Shown here: one piece after another, positions 34,296 through 42,802 of the stretch | How the letters are laid out: every line of letters begins with the position of its first letter | Numbering within the stretch: the first letter of the stretch is position 1 | NCBI RefSeq assembly: GCF_003544915.1 | Contig: NZ_CP032097.1 | Span: 1,054,001-1,118,000, forward strand | Length of the DNA: 64,000 nt | DNA from: Arcobacter ellisii | GTDB taxonomy: Bacteria; Campylobacterota; Campylobacteria; Campylobacterales; Arcobacteraceae | Reading direction: 5' to 3' | Notes under the pieces: generated by a model | What the model saw: only the letters and a program-made list of their open reading frames with translations | Told to the model about the DNA's origin: nothing | Databases searched by the model: none | Position numbers and translations under genes: made by a program

Positions 34296-35567
34296 TTGAA
34301 TAAAATTTTTTTTATAATACTTATTTTAATAAATAATCTCTTAGCAAATTTTACAGAAGAAACAGATTTAAAAGTTTTAAAAGATTTAGATATAGAAACT
34401 TCTTTTATAAATGAACCATCTTTTCAATCAATATTAAAAGAGTATTCATCAAACCAAAATATAACTTATTACAATAATATCTTAAAAAAATCATCTTTAA
34501 ATGCTCAAATTGTACGTGAAGAGATTGAAAATGAAAACTTACCTCAATCAGTTTTTTTTATACCAATGCTTGAATCAAGTTTTTCAAATCAAATCAATGG
34601 TAAAAAAAATCCTGCTGGAATTTGGCAAATAATGCCACAAACAGCAACTAATCTTAAACTAAGAAATGATGAGTTTATTGATGAAAGATTAGATTTAGTA
34701 AAATCAACAACTGCTGCAAGTAGTTATTTAAAAAGATATTATAAAAAATTAGATAAATGGTATTTAGCACTTTTGGCATATAACTGTGGAGAAGGAAGAG
34801 TTATCTATGGAATGGCAAAAGCATCTTTAGATAAATATTTAGAAGAAAATCCAAGCAAATCGGAAGATTCAACAATAAGAATCTATAAAAATTATCTAGC
34901 AGAATATAAAAAAAATAAAAGTGGTTTAAGTGATTTATATGAAATATATAATCAATTAGGAAAAAGAAATGGTAATTTGGGTTTCTCTTATATAGTTAAA
35001 AATAATAAAGCTAACGATTATATTCCTGATTCTAGTTTAGTATATATTCAAAAAATAATTGCATTTTCAATGATAGCAAATAGAGATTTATTTAAAAGTA
35101 TAGATAAAAAAAGTAAATATCAATTAGAAAAAGTAAAAGCTCATAAAGGTTTACAATTAAAATCATTGGCAAATATCATTGGAATGAATTATAATGAATT
35201 TAGAAGTATTAATAAACATATAAAAAAAGAGGCTTTGCCAACTGATTCAAAACTTTATAATATTTATATACCACATGATAAAGTAGAAATTTATAATCAA
35301 AAAATAATGATGGTTAAAGCACCAGTTGTAAATGAAGTAAAAAAAGAAGTTAAAACAAATGTAACTACAAAAGAGAAGCAAAAAAAAGAGCAACAAACAA
35401 AAAAAGTTACAACAAAAAAAGAACCAATAATTTATTCTGTTAAAAAAGGAGACTCTTTTTTATCAATAGCAAAAAAATATAATATTGATGCTAAAAAGTT
35501 AAAAGCTGACAATAATAAAAAGAGTAATTTGATAAAAGTAGGAGAGAAAATTGAAATTTATAAGTAG
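34296..35567 (+). CDS. mltD: membrane-bound lytic transglycosylase with LysM
   Basis: 423 aa, TTG start after AAGAGGA. The signal peptide is NKIFFIILILINNLLA. The SLT domain has the catalytic Glu in FIPMLESSFSN, then GIWQIMPQTATNL and LLAYNCGEGRV. A lysine-rich linker leads to a C-terminal LysM repeat (YSVKKGDSFLSIAKKYNI). It cleaves peptidoglycan strands, forming 1,6-anhydro ends. Only one clear LysM is seen at the end, fewer than in E. coli MltD. Confidence 0.9.
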   Translation: MNKIFFIILILINNLLANFTEETDLKVLKDLDIETSFINEPSFQSILKEYSSNQNITYYNNILKKSSLNAQIVREEIENENLPQSVFFIPMLESSFSNQINGKKNPAGIWQIMPQTATNLKLRNDEFIDERLDLVKSTTAASSYLKRYYKKLDKWYLALLAYNCGEGRVIYGMAKASLDKYLEENPSKSEDSTIRIYKNYLAEYKKNKSGLSDLYEIYNQLGKRNGNLGFSYIVKNNKANDYIPDSSLVYIQKIIAFSMIANRDLFKSIDKKSKYQLEKVKAHKGLQLKSLANIIGMNYNEFRSINKHIKKEALPTDSKLYNIYIPHDKVEIYNQKIMMVKAPVVNEVKKEVKTNVTTKEKQKKEQQTKKVTTKKEPIIYSVKKGDSFLSIAKKYNIDAKKLKADNNKKSNLIKVGEKIEIYK

Positions 35568-36537
35568 TGTGAAATATAGTTTGTTTTTTGGATTCTCAAC
35601 TCTATTTTTGTTTACGGGTTGTTCGCAAAAAAATTATAGTGATGATTATATGAAATTTTATAAAGATACGAAAAATTCAAAAATAAATAATTCAAAAGAG
35701 ATGCATAAATATACAATGAGACCATATAGTGTATTTGGTATAAAATATTATCCATTTATTGCAAATATTGGAGATAGATTTGAAGGGATTGCATCTTGGT
35801 ATGGACCTGATTTTCATTCTAAAAAAACTTCAAATGGAGAAGTTTATAATATGTATGATATGACAGCAGCTCATAAAACTTTACCTATGAATACAGTTTT
35901 AAGAGTTGAAAACTTAGATAATGGAAAATCAATTATTGTAAGAGTAAATGATAGAGGACCTTTTGTTAAAGGAAGAATTATTGATTTATCAAATAAAGCA
36001 GCAAATGAAATTGATATGGTAAGAAAGGGAACTGCAAATGTAAGAATCACAGTTCTTGGATATAATGGTGAAATTGAAAATAAAAATGCACCTTATACAG
36101 AACTTGCCCAAAATGAAGTAAAACCTTCAAACCAAGTAGAAAAAATAGATGTACTTGAACCTTTAGATATAAAAGAGGATAAAATTACAACAACAAATGT
36201 TACAATTCCAACAGTAGGAACACCTGTTGTTGCAAAAACAACAGTAAAAACACCAATTGTAAATAAAGCACCTGTTGTAAACAATAAACCTAAAACCACT
36301 CCTCTTTCAACTGGAATTTACAGTCTTCAAGTTGGAGCATTTAGTAAAATAGAAGGTGCTCAAAAAACAGTAAGTGATTACCAAAGGAAGTTTAGTTCAA
36401 ACAAAGTTGAGAGTGAAAAAGTATTTGTAAATGGGAAAACTTTATATAAAGTATTTATAAAAGGTTTCAAAAGTTATGATGAAGCTCAAAGATTTAAAAA
36501 TTCTAATGGTTTAACTAATGCAATGGTTATTAAATAG
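35551..36537 (+). CDS. rlpA: RlpA-like septal ring lytic transglycosylase, lipoprotein
   Basis: 328 aa, TTG with AGGAGAG four bases upstream, overlapping mltD by 17 bases; GTG 35569 is an alternative. A lipobox (LFLFTGC) makes it a lipoprotein. The double-psi beta barrel has GIASWYGPDFHSKKTSNGE and VRVNDRGPFVKGRIIDLS, with the catalytic Asp. A valine/threonine/proline linker precedes a C-terminal SPOR domain (YSLQVGAFSKIEGAQK) that binds denuded septal glycan. Confidence 0.92.
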   Translation: MKFISSVKYSLFFGFSTLFLFTGCSQKNYSDDYMKFYKDTKNSKINNSKEMHKYTMRPYSVFGIKYYPFIANIGDRFEGIASWYGPDFHSKKTSNGEVYNMYDMTAAHKTLPMNTVLRVENLDNGKSIIVRVNDRGPFVKGRIIDLSNKAANEIDMVRKGTANVRITVLGYNGEIENKNAPYTELAQNEVKPSNQVEKIDVLEPLDIKEDKITTTNVTIPTVGTPVVAKTTVKTPIVNKAPVVNNKPKTTPLSTGIYSLQVGAFSKIEGAQKTVSDYQRKFSSNKVESEKVFVNGKTLYKVFIKGFKSYDEAQRFKNSNGLTNAMVIK

Positions 36538-36546
36538 GAAATTAAA

Positions 36547-37119
36547 ATGGTAGAAATTAATAGAAAAACAAAAGAAACAGATATTAAATGTAAAATACAA
36601 ATAGACGGTTGTGGTAAATCTAATATCAAAACAGGTGTTGGATTTTTTGATCATATGTTAGAAGCTTTATCAAAACATAGTGGAATTGATATTGAACTAA
36701 GCTGTGAAGGTGATTTACACATAGATGCTCACCACACTGTTGAAGATTGTGGAATAGTTTTAGGTCAAGCTTTAAAAAAAGCAATTTTTCCAATTACTGC
36801 CGTTGAAAGATATGGAAATGCAACAGTTGTTATGGATGAAGCAGCTACAACTTGTGCTTTAGATTTATCAAATAGACCATATTTAGTTTATGAAGTAAAT
36901 GTAAGTGGAAAAGTAGGGGAGTTTGATGTTGAACTTGTTGAAGAATTTTTTCATGCACTTGTAGGAAATGCAGGAATTACAGCACATATTATACAAGATA
37001 GAGGAAGAAATAAACACCATATTTTAGAAGCTTCTTTTAAAGCTTTTGCTGTTGCATTACGACGAGCATTAGTAAAAAATGAAAAACTAGGAATTCCAAG
37101 TACAAAAGGTGTTTTATGA
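36547..37119 (+). CDS. hisB: imidazoleglycerol-phosphate dehydratase
   Basis: 190 aa, mono-functional form, histidine biosynthesis. Metal-binding motifs: GVGFFDHMLEALSKHSG, DAHHTVEDCGI, FFHALVGNAGITAH and NKHHILEASFKA. The stop overlaps the kdsC start (ATGA). Confidence 0.97.
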   Translation: MVEINRKTKETDIKCKIQIDGCGKSNIKTGVGFFDHMLEALSKHSGIDIELSCEGDLHIDAHHTVEDCGIVLGQALKKAIFPITAVERYGNATVVMDEAATTCALDLSNRPYLVYEVNVSGKVGEFDVELVEEFFHALVGNAGITAHIIQDRGRNKHHILEASFKAFAVALRRALVKNEKLGIPSTKGVL

Positions 37120-37613
37120 TTGAATTAATTGTTTTAGATGTTGATGGAACTTTAACAGATGGTAAAATCTCTTATACTTCAACAGGTGAAGAGACAAAAT
37201 CATTTGATGTTGCTGATGGTTTAGCAATAGCTGTTTGGACAAAAAACTTTGGTAAAAAGGCTGCAATAATCACAGGAAGAAACTCTTCTATTGTAGAAAA
37301 AAGAGCAAAAGAGTTAAATATAACTCATTTACATCAAGGTGTTAAAAATAAACAAGAAGTTTTAGAAAAAATCCTTGAAAAAGAGGGCTTAACTTGGAAT
37401 CAAGTTGCTGCTATTGGTGATGACTTAAATGATTATAATATGCTAAAAAAAGTGGGACTTTCATTTACGCCTGCAAATGGAACACACTATTTAAAAGATT
37501 TTGTACATGTAGTTTGTAAAAATAGTGGTGGAAATGGAGCAGTAAGAGAAATGCTTGAATACATTTTTAAAGAAGATGGATTAGAAGAGGACTTTTTAAA
37601 CGCATGGGTATAA
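37116..37613 (+). CDS. kdsC: KDO-8-phosphate phosphatase
   Basis: 165 aa HAD phosphatase of lipopolysaccharide core synthesis. LDVDGTLTDG carries the nucleophile and acid Asp. IITGRNSSIVEKRAKEL and AAIGDDLNDYNML complete the site. It overlaps lptC by 10 bases; with lptC and lptA it forms the same LPS cluster as in other Gram-negatives. Confidence 0.95.
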   Translation: MIELIVLDVDGTLTDGKISYTSTGEETKSFDVADGLAIAVWTKNFGKKAAIITGRNSSIVEKRAKELNITHLHQGVKNKQEVLEKILEKEGLTWNQVAAIGDDLNDYNMLKKVGLSFTPANGTHYLKDFVHVVCKNSGGNGAVREMLEYIFKEDGLEEDFLNAWV

Positions 37614-38149
37614 AATCTTTTGTAATTGCTCTTTTATTTATAGCAACGGTTTCATATTTTATTCCAGTTAATAATTTAAAAAAGAATACAGCTGAAAAGG
37701 ATTTACCTTTAGTTGTTTTTGAAAAACCAATAATGTATACATTAGATGATAAAAGTGTACATAGAATTATTATTGCAGACCAAGCAGTTAAATATGAAAA
37801 AAGAGATGAAATGTTTAATGCTAATATTACTTTAAAAAATCAAGACCCTACAAAAGATTTTAACAGTGAAAATTTAAAAGCTGATTTAATTGTAAAAAAA
37901 GGCGATGTTTATACTTTAACAAACAATGTAAAATATAAAAGAGATAATTTTATAAAAGTTGATACAAATGAGTTAATTTATGACGATATAAAGAAAATTG
38001 CAAAAAATAGTAAACCTTTTGAAAGTATATATAATACACATTTTTTTAAAGGTACAAATTTATATTTAGATATAAATAATGATTATATTACTGCAAAAAA
38101 TGCACATTTTGAAATAGATGTTGATAAAAATTTAAAAGGAAAAAAATGA
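37604..38149 (+). CDS. lptC: LPS export protein LptC
   Basis: 181 aa. A single N-terminal membrane anchor (FVIALLFIATVSYFI) is followed by a periplasmic beta-rich region with FEKPIMYTLDDKSVHRIIIADQ and YKRDNFIKVDTNELIYD. It bridges LptBFG to LptA. Sequence is divergent, but position between kdsC and lptA supports it. Confidence 0.85.
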   Translation: MGIKSFVIALLFIATVSYFIPVNNLKKNTAEKDLPLVVFEKPIMYTLDDKSVHRIIIADQAVKYEKRDEMFNANITLKNQDPTKDFNSENLKADLIVKKGDVYTLTNNVKYKRDNFIKVDTNELIYDDIKKIAKNSKPFESIYNTHFFKGTNLYLDINNDYITAKNAHFEIDVDKNLKGKK

Positions 38150-38640
38150 AATATTTAATTGGAACTCTATTATGTTCTACACTTTTATTTGCACAAACTG
38201 AAACTTTAGTAATTGATGCGCAAGATTTTCAAGCAGATGATAAAAAAGGAATCTCAATTTTTACAGGAAATGTAAAAATAAAAATGGGACAAGATAAATT
38301 AAATGCAAATAAAGTTGATGTATATTTTACTACAGATAAAGATAATAAAAAAGTACCATTAAAATATGAAGCTACAGGTAAAGCTGATTTTGAGATTGTT
38401 ACTAAAGATAAACACTATATTGGTAATGGTGACAAAATAATTTATTCTCCTCAAAAACAAGAATATACAATTATTGGAAATGGATTTTTACAAGAAAAAA
38501 ATGATGATAGAAAAGTTTACGGTGATACAATTTATGTAAATCAAATAAGTGGTGAAGCTAAAGTAAAAGGTAGTGAAAACAAACCAGTTAGATTTATAAT
38601 AAATGTTGACCGTGGCGAAGATAAAGGAACAAATCAATGA
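38146..38640 (+). CDS. lptA: LPS transport periplasmic protein LptA
   Basis: 164 aa. Signal peptide MKYLIGTLLCSTLLFA. The OstA/LptA beta-jellyroll begins with LVIDAQDFQADDKKGISIF and TGNVKIKMGQDKLNANKVDVYF. It forms the bridge across the periplasm for LPS. Overlaps lptC and engB by four bases each. Confidence 0.92.
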   Translation: MKYLIGTLLCSTLLFAQTETLVIDAQDFQADDKKGISIFTGNVKIKMGQDKLNANKVDVYFTTDKDNKKVPLKYEATGKADFEIVTKDKHYIGNGDKIIYSPQKQEYTIIGNGFLQEKNDDRKVYGDTIYVNQISGEAKVKGSENKPVRFIINVDRGEDKGTNQ

Positions 38641-39239
38641 AAATAGTTGATGCAAAGTTTTTGCAATCTGCACAAAGTGTAAATGATTCTCCAGCTCCAA
38701 ATGTAGCAGAAGTTGCATTTTTAGGGCGTTCAAATGTGGGGAAATCTTCACTTTTAAATACATTAACAAATAGAAGTGGTTTAGCTAAATCTTCTTCTAC
38801 ACCAGGAAAAACACAGTTAATAAACTATTTTGAGATTAAATTTAAAACAGATAATGAAGAGATGCCTTATATTTATTCAAGATTTGTAGATTTACCAGGA
38901 TTTGGTTATGCAAAAGTTGCAAAAAGTTTAAAAGCTCAATGGAATAGAAATTTAACTGAATATTTACAGTTAAGACCAAATTTACAGATTTTTGTACATT
39001 TAATAGATGCAAGACATCCAGAACTTGAGATTGATAAAAATGTTGATGAATTTTTAAATGAGATTAAAAGAGGTGACCAAATAATTGTTCATGCTTTTAC
39101 AAAAACAGATAAATTAAAACAAAATGATTTAGCTCAATTAAAAAGAGTTTATCCAGAGGGTATTTTTATATCAAACCTTAAAAAAAGAGGTATAATGGAC
39201 CTTCAAAATAAAATTACAGGATATTTATTTGGAAATTAG
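38637..39239 (+). CDS. engB: ribosome biogenesis GTPase EngB/YsxC
   Basis: 200 aa. G1 is FLGRSNVGKSSLLN, G2 SSTPGKTQLIN, G3 VDLPGFGYA, G4 TKTDK and G5 FISN. It acts in large-subunit assembly. The stop lies inside the start of the next gene (11-base overlap). Confidence 0.96.
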   Translation: MKIVDAKFLQSAQSVNDSPAPNVAEVAFLGRSNVGKSSLLNTLTNRSGLAKSSSTPGKTQLINYFEIKFKTDNEEMPYIYSRFVDLPGFGYAKVAKSLKAQWNRNLTEYLQLRPNLQIFVHLIDARHPELEIDKNVDEFLNEIKRGDQIIVHAFTKTDKLKQNDLAQLKRVYPEGIFISNLKKRGIMDLQNKITGYLFGN

Positions 39240-39690
39240 ATTTTATAAACCAACTGTAGCTGATATACCTCTAATGCAAGCATTAGTAAAAGAAGAGGTT
39301 GAAAAAGGAAAAATTTTACTTAGAACTGAAGATGAAATGGCAACAACAATTCGTTCTTATACGGTTGTTGAAGTTGATGGAAAATTAGCAGGTTTTACAG
39401 CAACTCATATTCATTCTCCAAGACTAGCAGAAGTAAGAAGTTTAGTTGTTGGAAAAGAGTTTCGAGGTTTAAAACTTGGGAAAAAACTTGTAGAAGCCTG
39501 TATAAATGAAGCAAAAGAGTATGGAATAAAACAACTTTTATCTTTAACTTATGAAAAAGGTTTTTTTGAAAGTTGTGGTTTTAGAGAAATTTCAAAAGAA
39601 GAGATACCTGAGCATAAAATCTGGGCAGATTGTATTAGATGTAAACATTTCCCAATTTGTGATGAAATCGCGATGGTAATTGATTTATAA
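39229..39690 (+). CDS. GNAT acetyltransferase, probable short N-acetylglutamate synthase
   Basis: 153 aa, TTG start with AGGA upstream, inside the engB end. The GNAT core has EVRSLVVGKEFRGLKLGKKLVEACINEA with the CoA loop. The tail DCIRCKHFPICDEIAMVIDL has a cysteine cluster common to short ArgA-like enzymes of this phylum. It probably acetylates glutamate for arginine synthesis. argC lies convergently next door, which supports this. Confidence 0.75.
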   Translation: MEIRFYKPTVADIPLMQALVKEEVEKGKILLRTEDEMATTIRSYTVVEVDGKLAGFTATHIHSPRLAEVRSLVVGKEFRGLKLGKKLVEACINEAKEYGIKQLLSLTYEKGFFESCGFREISKEEIPEHKIWADCIRCKHFPICDEIAMVIDL

Positions 39691-39698
39691 ATTAGATA

Positions 39699-39726
39699 AA
39701 AACTAGAAGTTTTAACTTCTAGTTTT
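39699..39726. terminator. bidirectional terminator
   Basis: An 11-bp stem (arm AAAACTAGAAG) around TTTTAA, with T-runs on both strands, between the acetyltransferase gene and argC. Confidence 0.85.
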
Positions 39727-40672
39727 TTCTTGAGTTTAAACCTTTAGATTCTTCAAGTCCTAACATAATGTTCATACATTGAACAGCAGCTCCACTTGCA
39801 CCTTTACCAAGATTATCAAGTCTTGAAATAACTACCATATCAGTAGCGTTTTCATAAACAGAAATCTCTAAACTGTTTGTATTGTTACATTTCATTGGAT
39901 TTAAAAGTCCTGCATCAAGATATGAATCATTATCTTCAATTATCTTTACAAAAGTTTCATCTTTATAATAATCTTTATATAAATCTAAAATCTCTTTTTT
40001 TGAAACAGCTTTTTTGAACTCTTTTTTAACTAAATAACTCATTACAAGCATACCTTGTTTGAAGTTTCCAACACTTGGAGTAAATAGTGGAGCTTCTTCT
40101 AATTCTAAAACATATTTCATTTCAGGAAGATGTTTATGATTAAGAGCAAGTCCATAAGGTCTTTGACCTCCAATATCTTCAAATTTTCCATTTTCATAAT
40201 CATCAATCATAGCTTTCCCTCCACCACTAAAACCTGTAATTGAGTGGCAAATTAGTTTATGAGAGTTTGCTAAAATACCATTTACGATTAGAGGTTTCAT
40301 AGCAATAATTAATCCACTTGCATGACATCCAGGAACACAAACTCTTTTTGAATTTTTGATTTTTTCTCTTTGAGTTGGTGTTATTTCAGGAATTCCATAA
40401 GTCCAAGCAGGATTAGTTCTAAAAGCTGTACTTGCATCTATTACTTTTACATTATCATTTGTGATTAAACTAACTGATTCAATAGAAGCAGCATCAGGAA
40501 GACATAAAAAAACTAAATCAGCATTATTTAAAAGCTCTTTTCTTTTGTTTAAATCTTTTTTTTCTTCCTCTTTTATACTTAATAGTTCTATTTCTTCTCT
40601 TCCTTCTAACATCTCATGGATTTTTAATCCAGTAGTTCCGTGTTGTCCATCTACAAATATTTTATATTTCAT
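39719..40672 (-). CDS. argC: N-acetyl-gamma-glutamyl-phosphate reductase, type 2
   Basis: 317 aa, the shorter type 2 form. NADP-binding start FVDGQHGTTGLKIHEML, catalytic Cys in VCVPGCHASGL, then HSITGFSGGGKAMI and NHKHLPEM. Third step of arginine synthesis. It follows the MocR regulator gene by 7 bp on the same strand. Confidence 0.95.
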   Translation of the reverse strand: MKYKIFVDGQHGTTGLKIHEMLEGREEIELLSIKEEEKKDLNKRKELLNNADLVFLCLPDAASIESVSLITNDNVKVIDASTAFRTNPAWTYGIPEITPTQREKIKNSKRVCVPGCHASGLIIAMKPLIVNGILANSHKLICHSITGFSGGGKAMIDDYENGKFEDIGGQRPYGLALNHKHLPEMKYVLELEEAPLFTPSVGNFKQGMLVMSYLVKKEFKKAVSKKEILDLYKDYYKDETFVKIIEDNDSYLDAGLLNPMKCNNTNSLEISVYENATDMVVISRLDNLGKGASGAAVQCMNIMLGLEESKGLNSRKN

Positions 40673-40679
40673 TCTTCCC

Positions 40680-42086
40680 TCAAAATTTATTAGAATTATT
40701 TTTCGATAGTTTATCTAAAAGGTTCTTTTTTTTAGTTTCAAACCAAATTTCACTAAAAGTTTTTATTGCATTTTTTATCTCAAACTCTTCAAAACCACCA
40801 AATCCTAAAGCTATTACTTTTTCTAAATTAAAAAATTCTTTAAAATATATTTTTACTCCTTTTTGTTTGGCAATTTTTTCAAGTATTTCTAAATCAAGAG
40901 TTATAAGTGGTTTTATCAGAAGATTTAATCCACTTCCTTCTCTTAAAATTTCTATTTCATCTTTTAAATACTCTTTTAAATACTCTTTCATTTGATTATG
41001 TTTTTTTCTATTTGAATTTCTTATTTTTCTTAAGTGTTTTTCCCAATATCCCTCTTTTAAAAATAGTGTTAAAGTTTTTTGAATATCAATAGGAACTTGT
41101 GAAAATCTGAAATTAAAGTTTTGATGATAAATCTCTAATAATTGTTTTGGTAAAACAATATATGATATTCTTAAAGCAGGAGACAAAGCCTTTGAAAAAG
41201 TACCAAGATAAATTACATTATTGTTTTCCAATCCTTGTAAAGATGGAATAGGGCGATTATAATAACTTAGTTCACTATCATAATCATCTTCTATAATAAA
41301 AGCATTACTCTTTTTTGCCCAATTTAAAAGTTTTAATCTATTTGAAATAGGCATTGTAACACCTGTTGGAAATTGATGGGAAGGTGTTATATATATGGCT
41401 TTTGAAGAACTTTTTTCTAAAAAGGATAAATCTAAACCATTTGTATTTACTGGAATTCTTTCTATTTCAAAAGAAAAAAGTTCAAAAATCTCTTTTGCAA
41501 CATTATAACAAGGAGCTTCTATTGCTATTTTATTTGAAAGTTTTTTTAAAATAGTTGATACTAAAAATAGACTATCACTAAATCCACTTGTAATAATGAT
41601 TTGTTCTTGGTTACATAAAACAGCTCTTGAAGAAGATAGATATTTTTGTAACTCTTCTCTTAATTGAATAATCCCTTGTTTTTCAAAATATACTCCATAA
41701 TTAATATCTTCTTTTACCACTTTATTATAAAGTTTTAGCCAAATTTTTTTAGGGAAAGAGTTTATATCAAGGCTTGCAGGAAAAAAATCTATTTTATAAT
41801 TACTATTTTCTTTTATTTCTTCTTTTTCATTTTCTAGTTTAGTATCAAATTTTTCAAAAATCTCTTCACAAACAAAATAACCACTTTTTTCTCTACTTTG
41901 TATATATCCTTCTGCGTAGAGTTGATTATAGGCAGTTTGAACAGTTGTTTTACTAAGTTTATAATCACTTGATATTTTTCTAATTGAAGGAAGTTTTTCA
42001 CCAGCTTTTAATTTTGTTTTGATTTCATCTTTTAATTGTTCATAAAGTTGAATATAAAGGGGTGAATAATTGTTAAATTTATACAT
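40680..42086 (-). CDS. MocR/PdxR-type regulator (GntR HTH + aminotransferase domain)
   Basis: 468 aa. A winged helix at 1-75 (YIQLYEQLKDEIKTKLKAGEKLPSIR, in parts) has RKISSDYKLSKTTVQTAYNQL. It is joined to a fold I aminotransferase-like domain with PSHQFPTGVTMP, IIEDDYDSELSY and the PLP lysine in YLGTFSKALSPALR. Such proteins sense PLP or amino compounds and activate or repress a divergent gene, here the flavin-binding protein at 42176. A 22-bp palindrome lies between them. Confidence 0.92.
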   Translation of the reverse strand: MYKFNNYSPLYIQLYEQLKDEIKTKLKAGEKLPSIRKISSDYKLSKTTVQTAYNQLYAEGYIQSREKSGYFVCEEIFEKFDTKLENEKEEIKENSNYKIDFFPASLDINSFPKKIWLKLYNKVVKEDINYGVYFEKQGIIQLREELQKYLSSSRAVLCNQEQIIITSGFSDSLFLVSTILKKLSNKIAIEAPCYNVAKEIFELFSFEIERIPVNTNGLDLSFLEKSSSKAIYITPSHQFPTGVTMPISNRLKLLNWAKKSNAFIIEDDYDSELSYYNRPIPSLQGLENNNVIYLGTFSKALSPALRISYIVLPKQLLEIYHQNFNFRFSQVPIDIQKTLTLFLKEGYWEKHLRKIRNSNRKKHNQMKEYLKEYLKDEIEILREGSGLNLLIKPLITLDLEILEKIAKQKGVKIYFKEFFNLEKVIALGFGGFEEFEIKNAIKTFSEIWFETKKKNLLDKLSKNNSNKF

Positions 42087-42112
42087 AACTGTCCTTATAA
42101 AAAAAGTAAAAA

Positions 42113-42134
42113 TTGTATCTTTTTAAAGGTACAA
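42113..42134. promoter_or_regulatory. 22-bp near-palindrome, candidate MocR operator
   Basis: Arms TTGTATCTTT and AAAGGTACAA, separated by two bases, differ from perfect symmetry at one pair. The site lies in the 89-bp gap between the MocR gene and its divergent neighbour, upstream of a TATTATAC -10-like box. That is the expected place for its operator. Confidence 0.55.
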
Positions 42135-42175
42135 AATATTGATATTATACGAATAATTACTTAAAAAGGAAAAAA

Positions 42176-42775
42176 ATGAGAAGAAAAGAGTTTGATGTAA
42201 AAGATGAAAATAGCATAAATGAGATTCTACAAACTTGTGAATATGGAACTTTAAGTCTTATAAGTGAGGGGAAACCTTATGTTGTAGCTTTGAATTTTGT
42301 ATTTTTTGAAAACTCGATTTTCTTTCATGGAGCAAAAGAAGGGAAAAAAATTGAGGCTATAAACTCAAATCCGAATGCAGCTTTTTTAGTAGTAAAACCT
42401 TACTCATTTATCCCTTCATATTTTAGTGATACGATGGCTGCTTGTCCTGCAACTCAGTTTTTTGCTTCAGTTTTAATTGAAGGGAAATTAAAATTTATAG
42501 AAGATGGATATAAAAAAGCAGAAGTTTTAAATGCTTTGATGAAAAAGTTTCAAAAAGAAGATAGTTTTGAAGAAATTGCTTATGATAAAGCAATGTATAC
42601 AAAAATGCTTGATAAAACAACAATTATAGAGTTAAAGATTGAAACTCAAAGTTGTAAGATAAAAGTAGGGCAAAACTTAAATGAAGAGAGAAAAAATAAA
42701 GTTATGGAAAAGCTAAAAAACAGAAATTTACAAATAGATGAGGAGACTATAAAACAGATGAAGTTGTACAGTTAA
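42176..42775 (+). CDS. pyridoxamine-oxidase-fold flavin-binding protein
   Basis: 199 aa, ATG with AAAAAGGA upstream. The split-barrel domain is recognised from YGTLSLISEGKPYVVALNFVF, IFFHGAKEGKKIEAI and NPNAAFLVVKPYSFIPSYF, as in the PNPOx-like family 5-nitroimidazole/flavin-binding group. The exact reaction is unknown. Divergent from, and probably controlled by, the MocR regulator. Confidence 0.85.
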   Translation: MRRKEFDVKDENSINEILQTCEYGTLSLISEGKPYVVALNFVFFENSIFFHGAKEGKKIEAINSNPNAAFLVVKPYSFIPSYFSDTMAACPATQFFASVLIEGKLKFIEDGYKKAEVLNALMKKFQKEDSFEEIAYDKAMYTKMLDKTTIIELKIETQSCKIKVGQNLNEERKNKVMEKLKNRNLQIDEETIKQMKLYS

Positions 42776-42802
42776 AAAAGATTATAAAATCTTTTTTAAC
42801 TG
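42769..42802. terminator. bidirectional terminator
   Basis: Perfect 14-bp stem (arm CAGTTAAAAAAGAT) with a TATAAA loop between two convergent genes. Confidence 0.85.
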
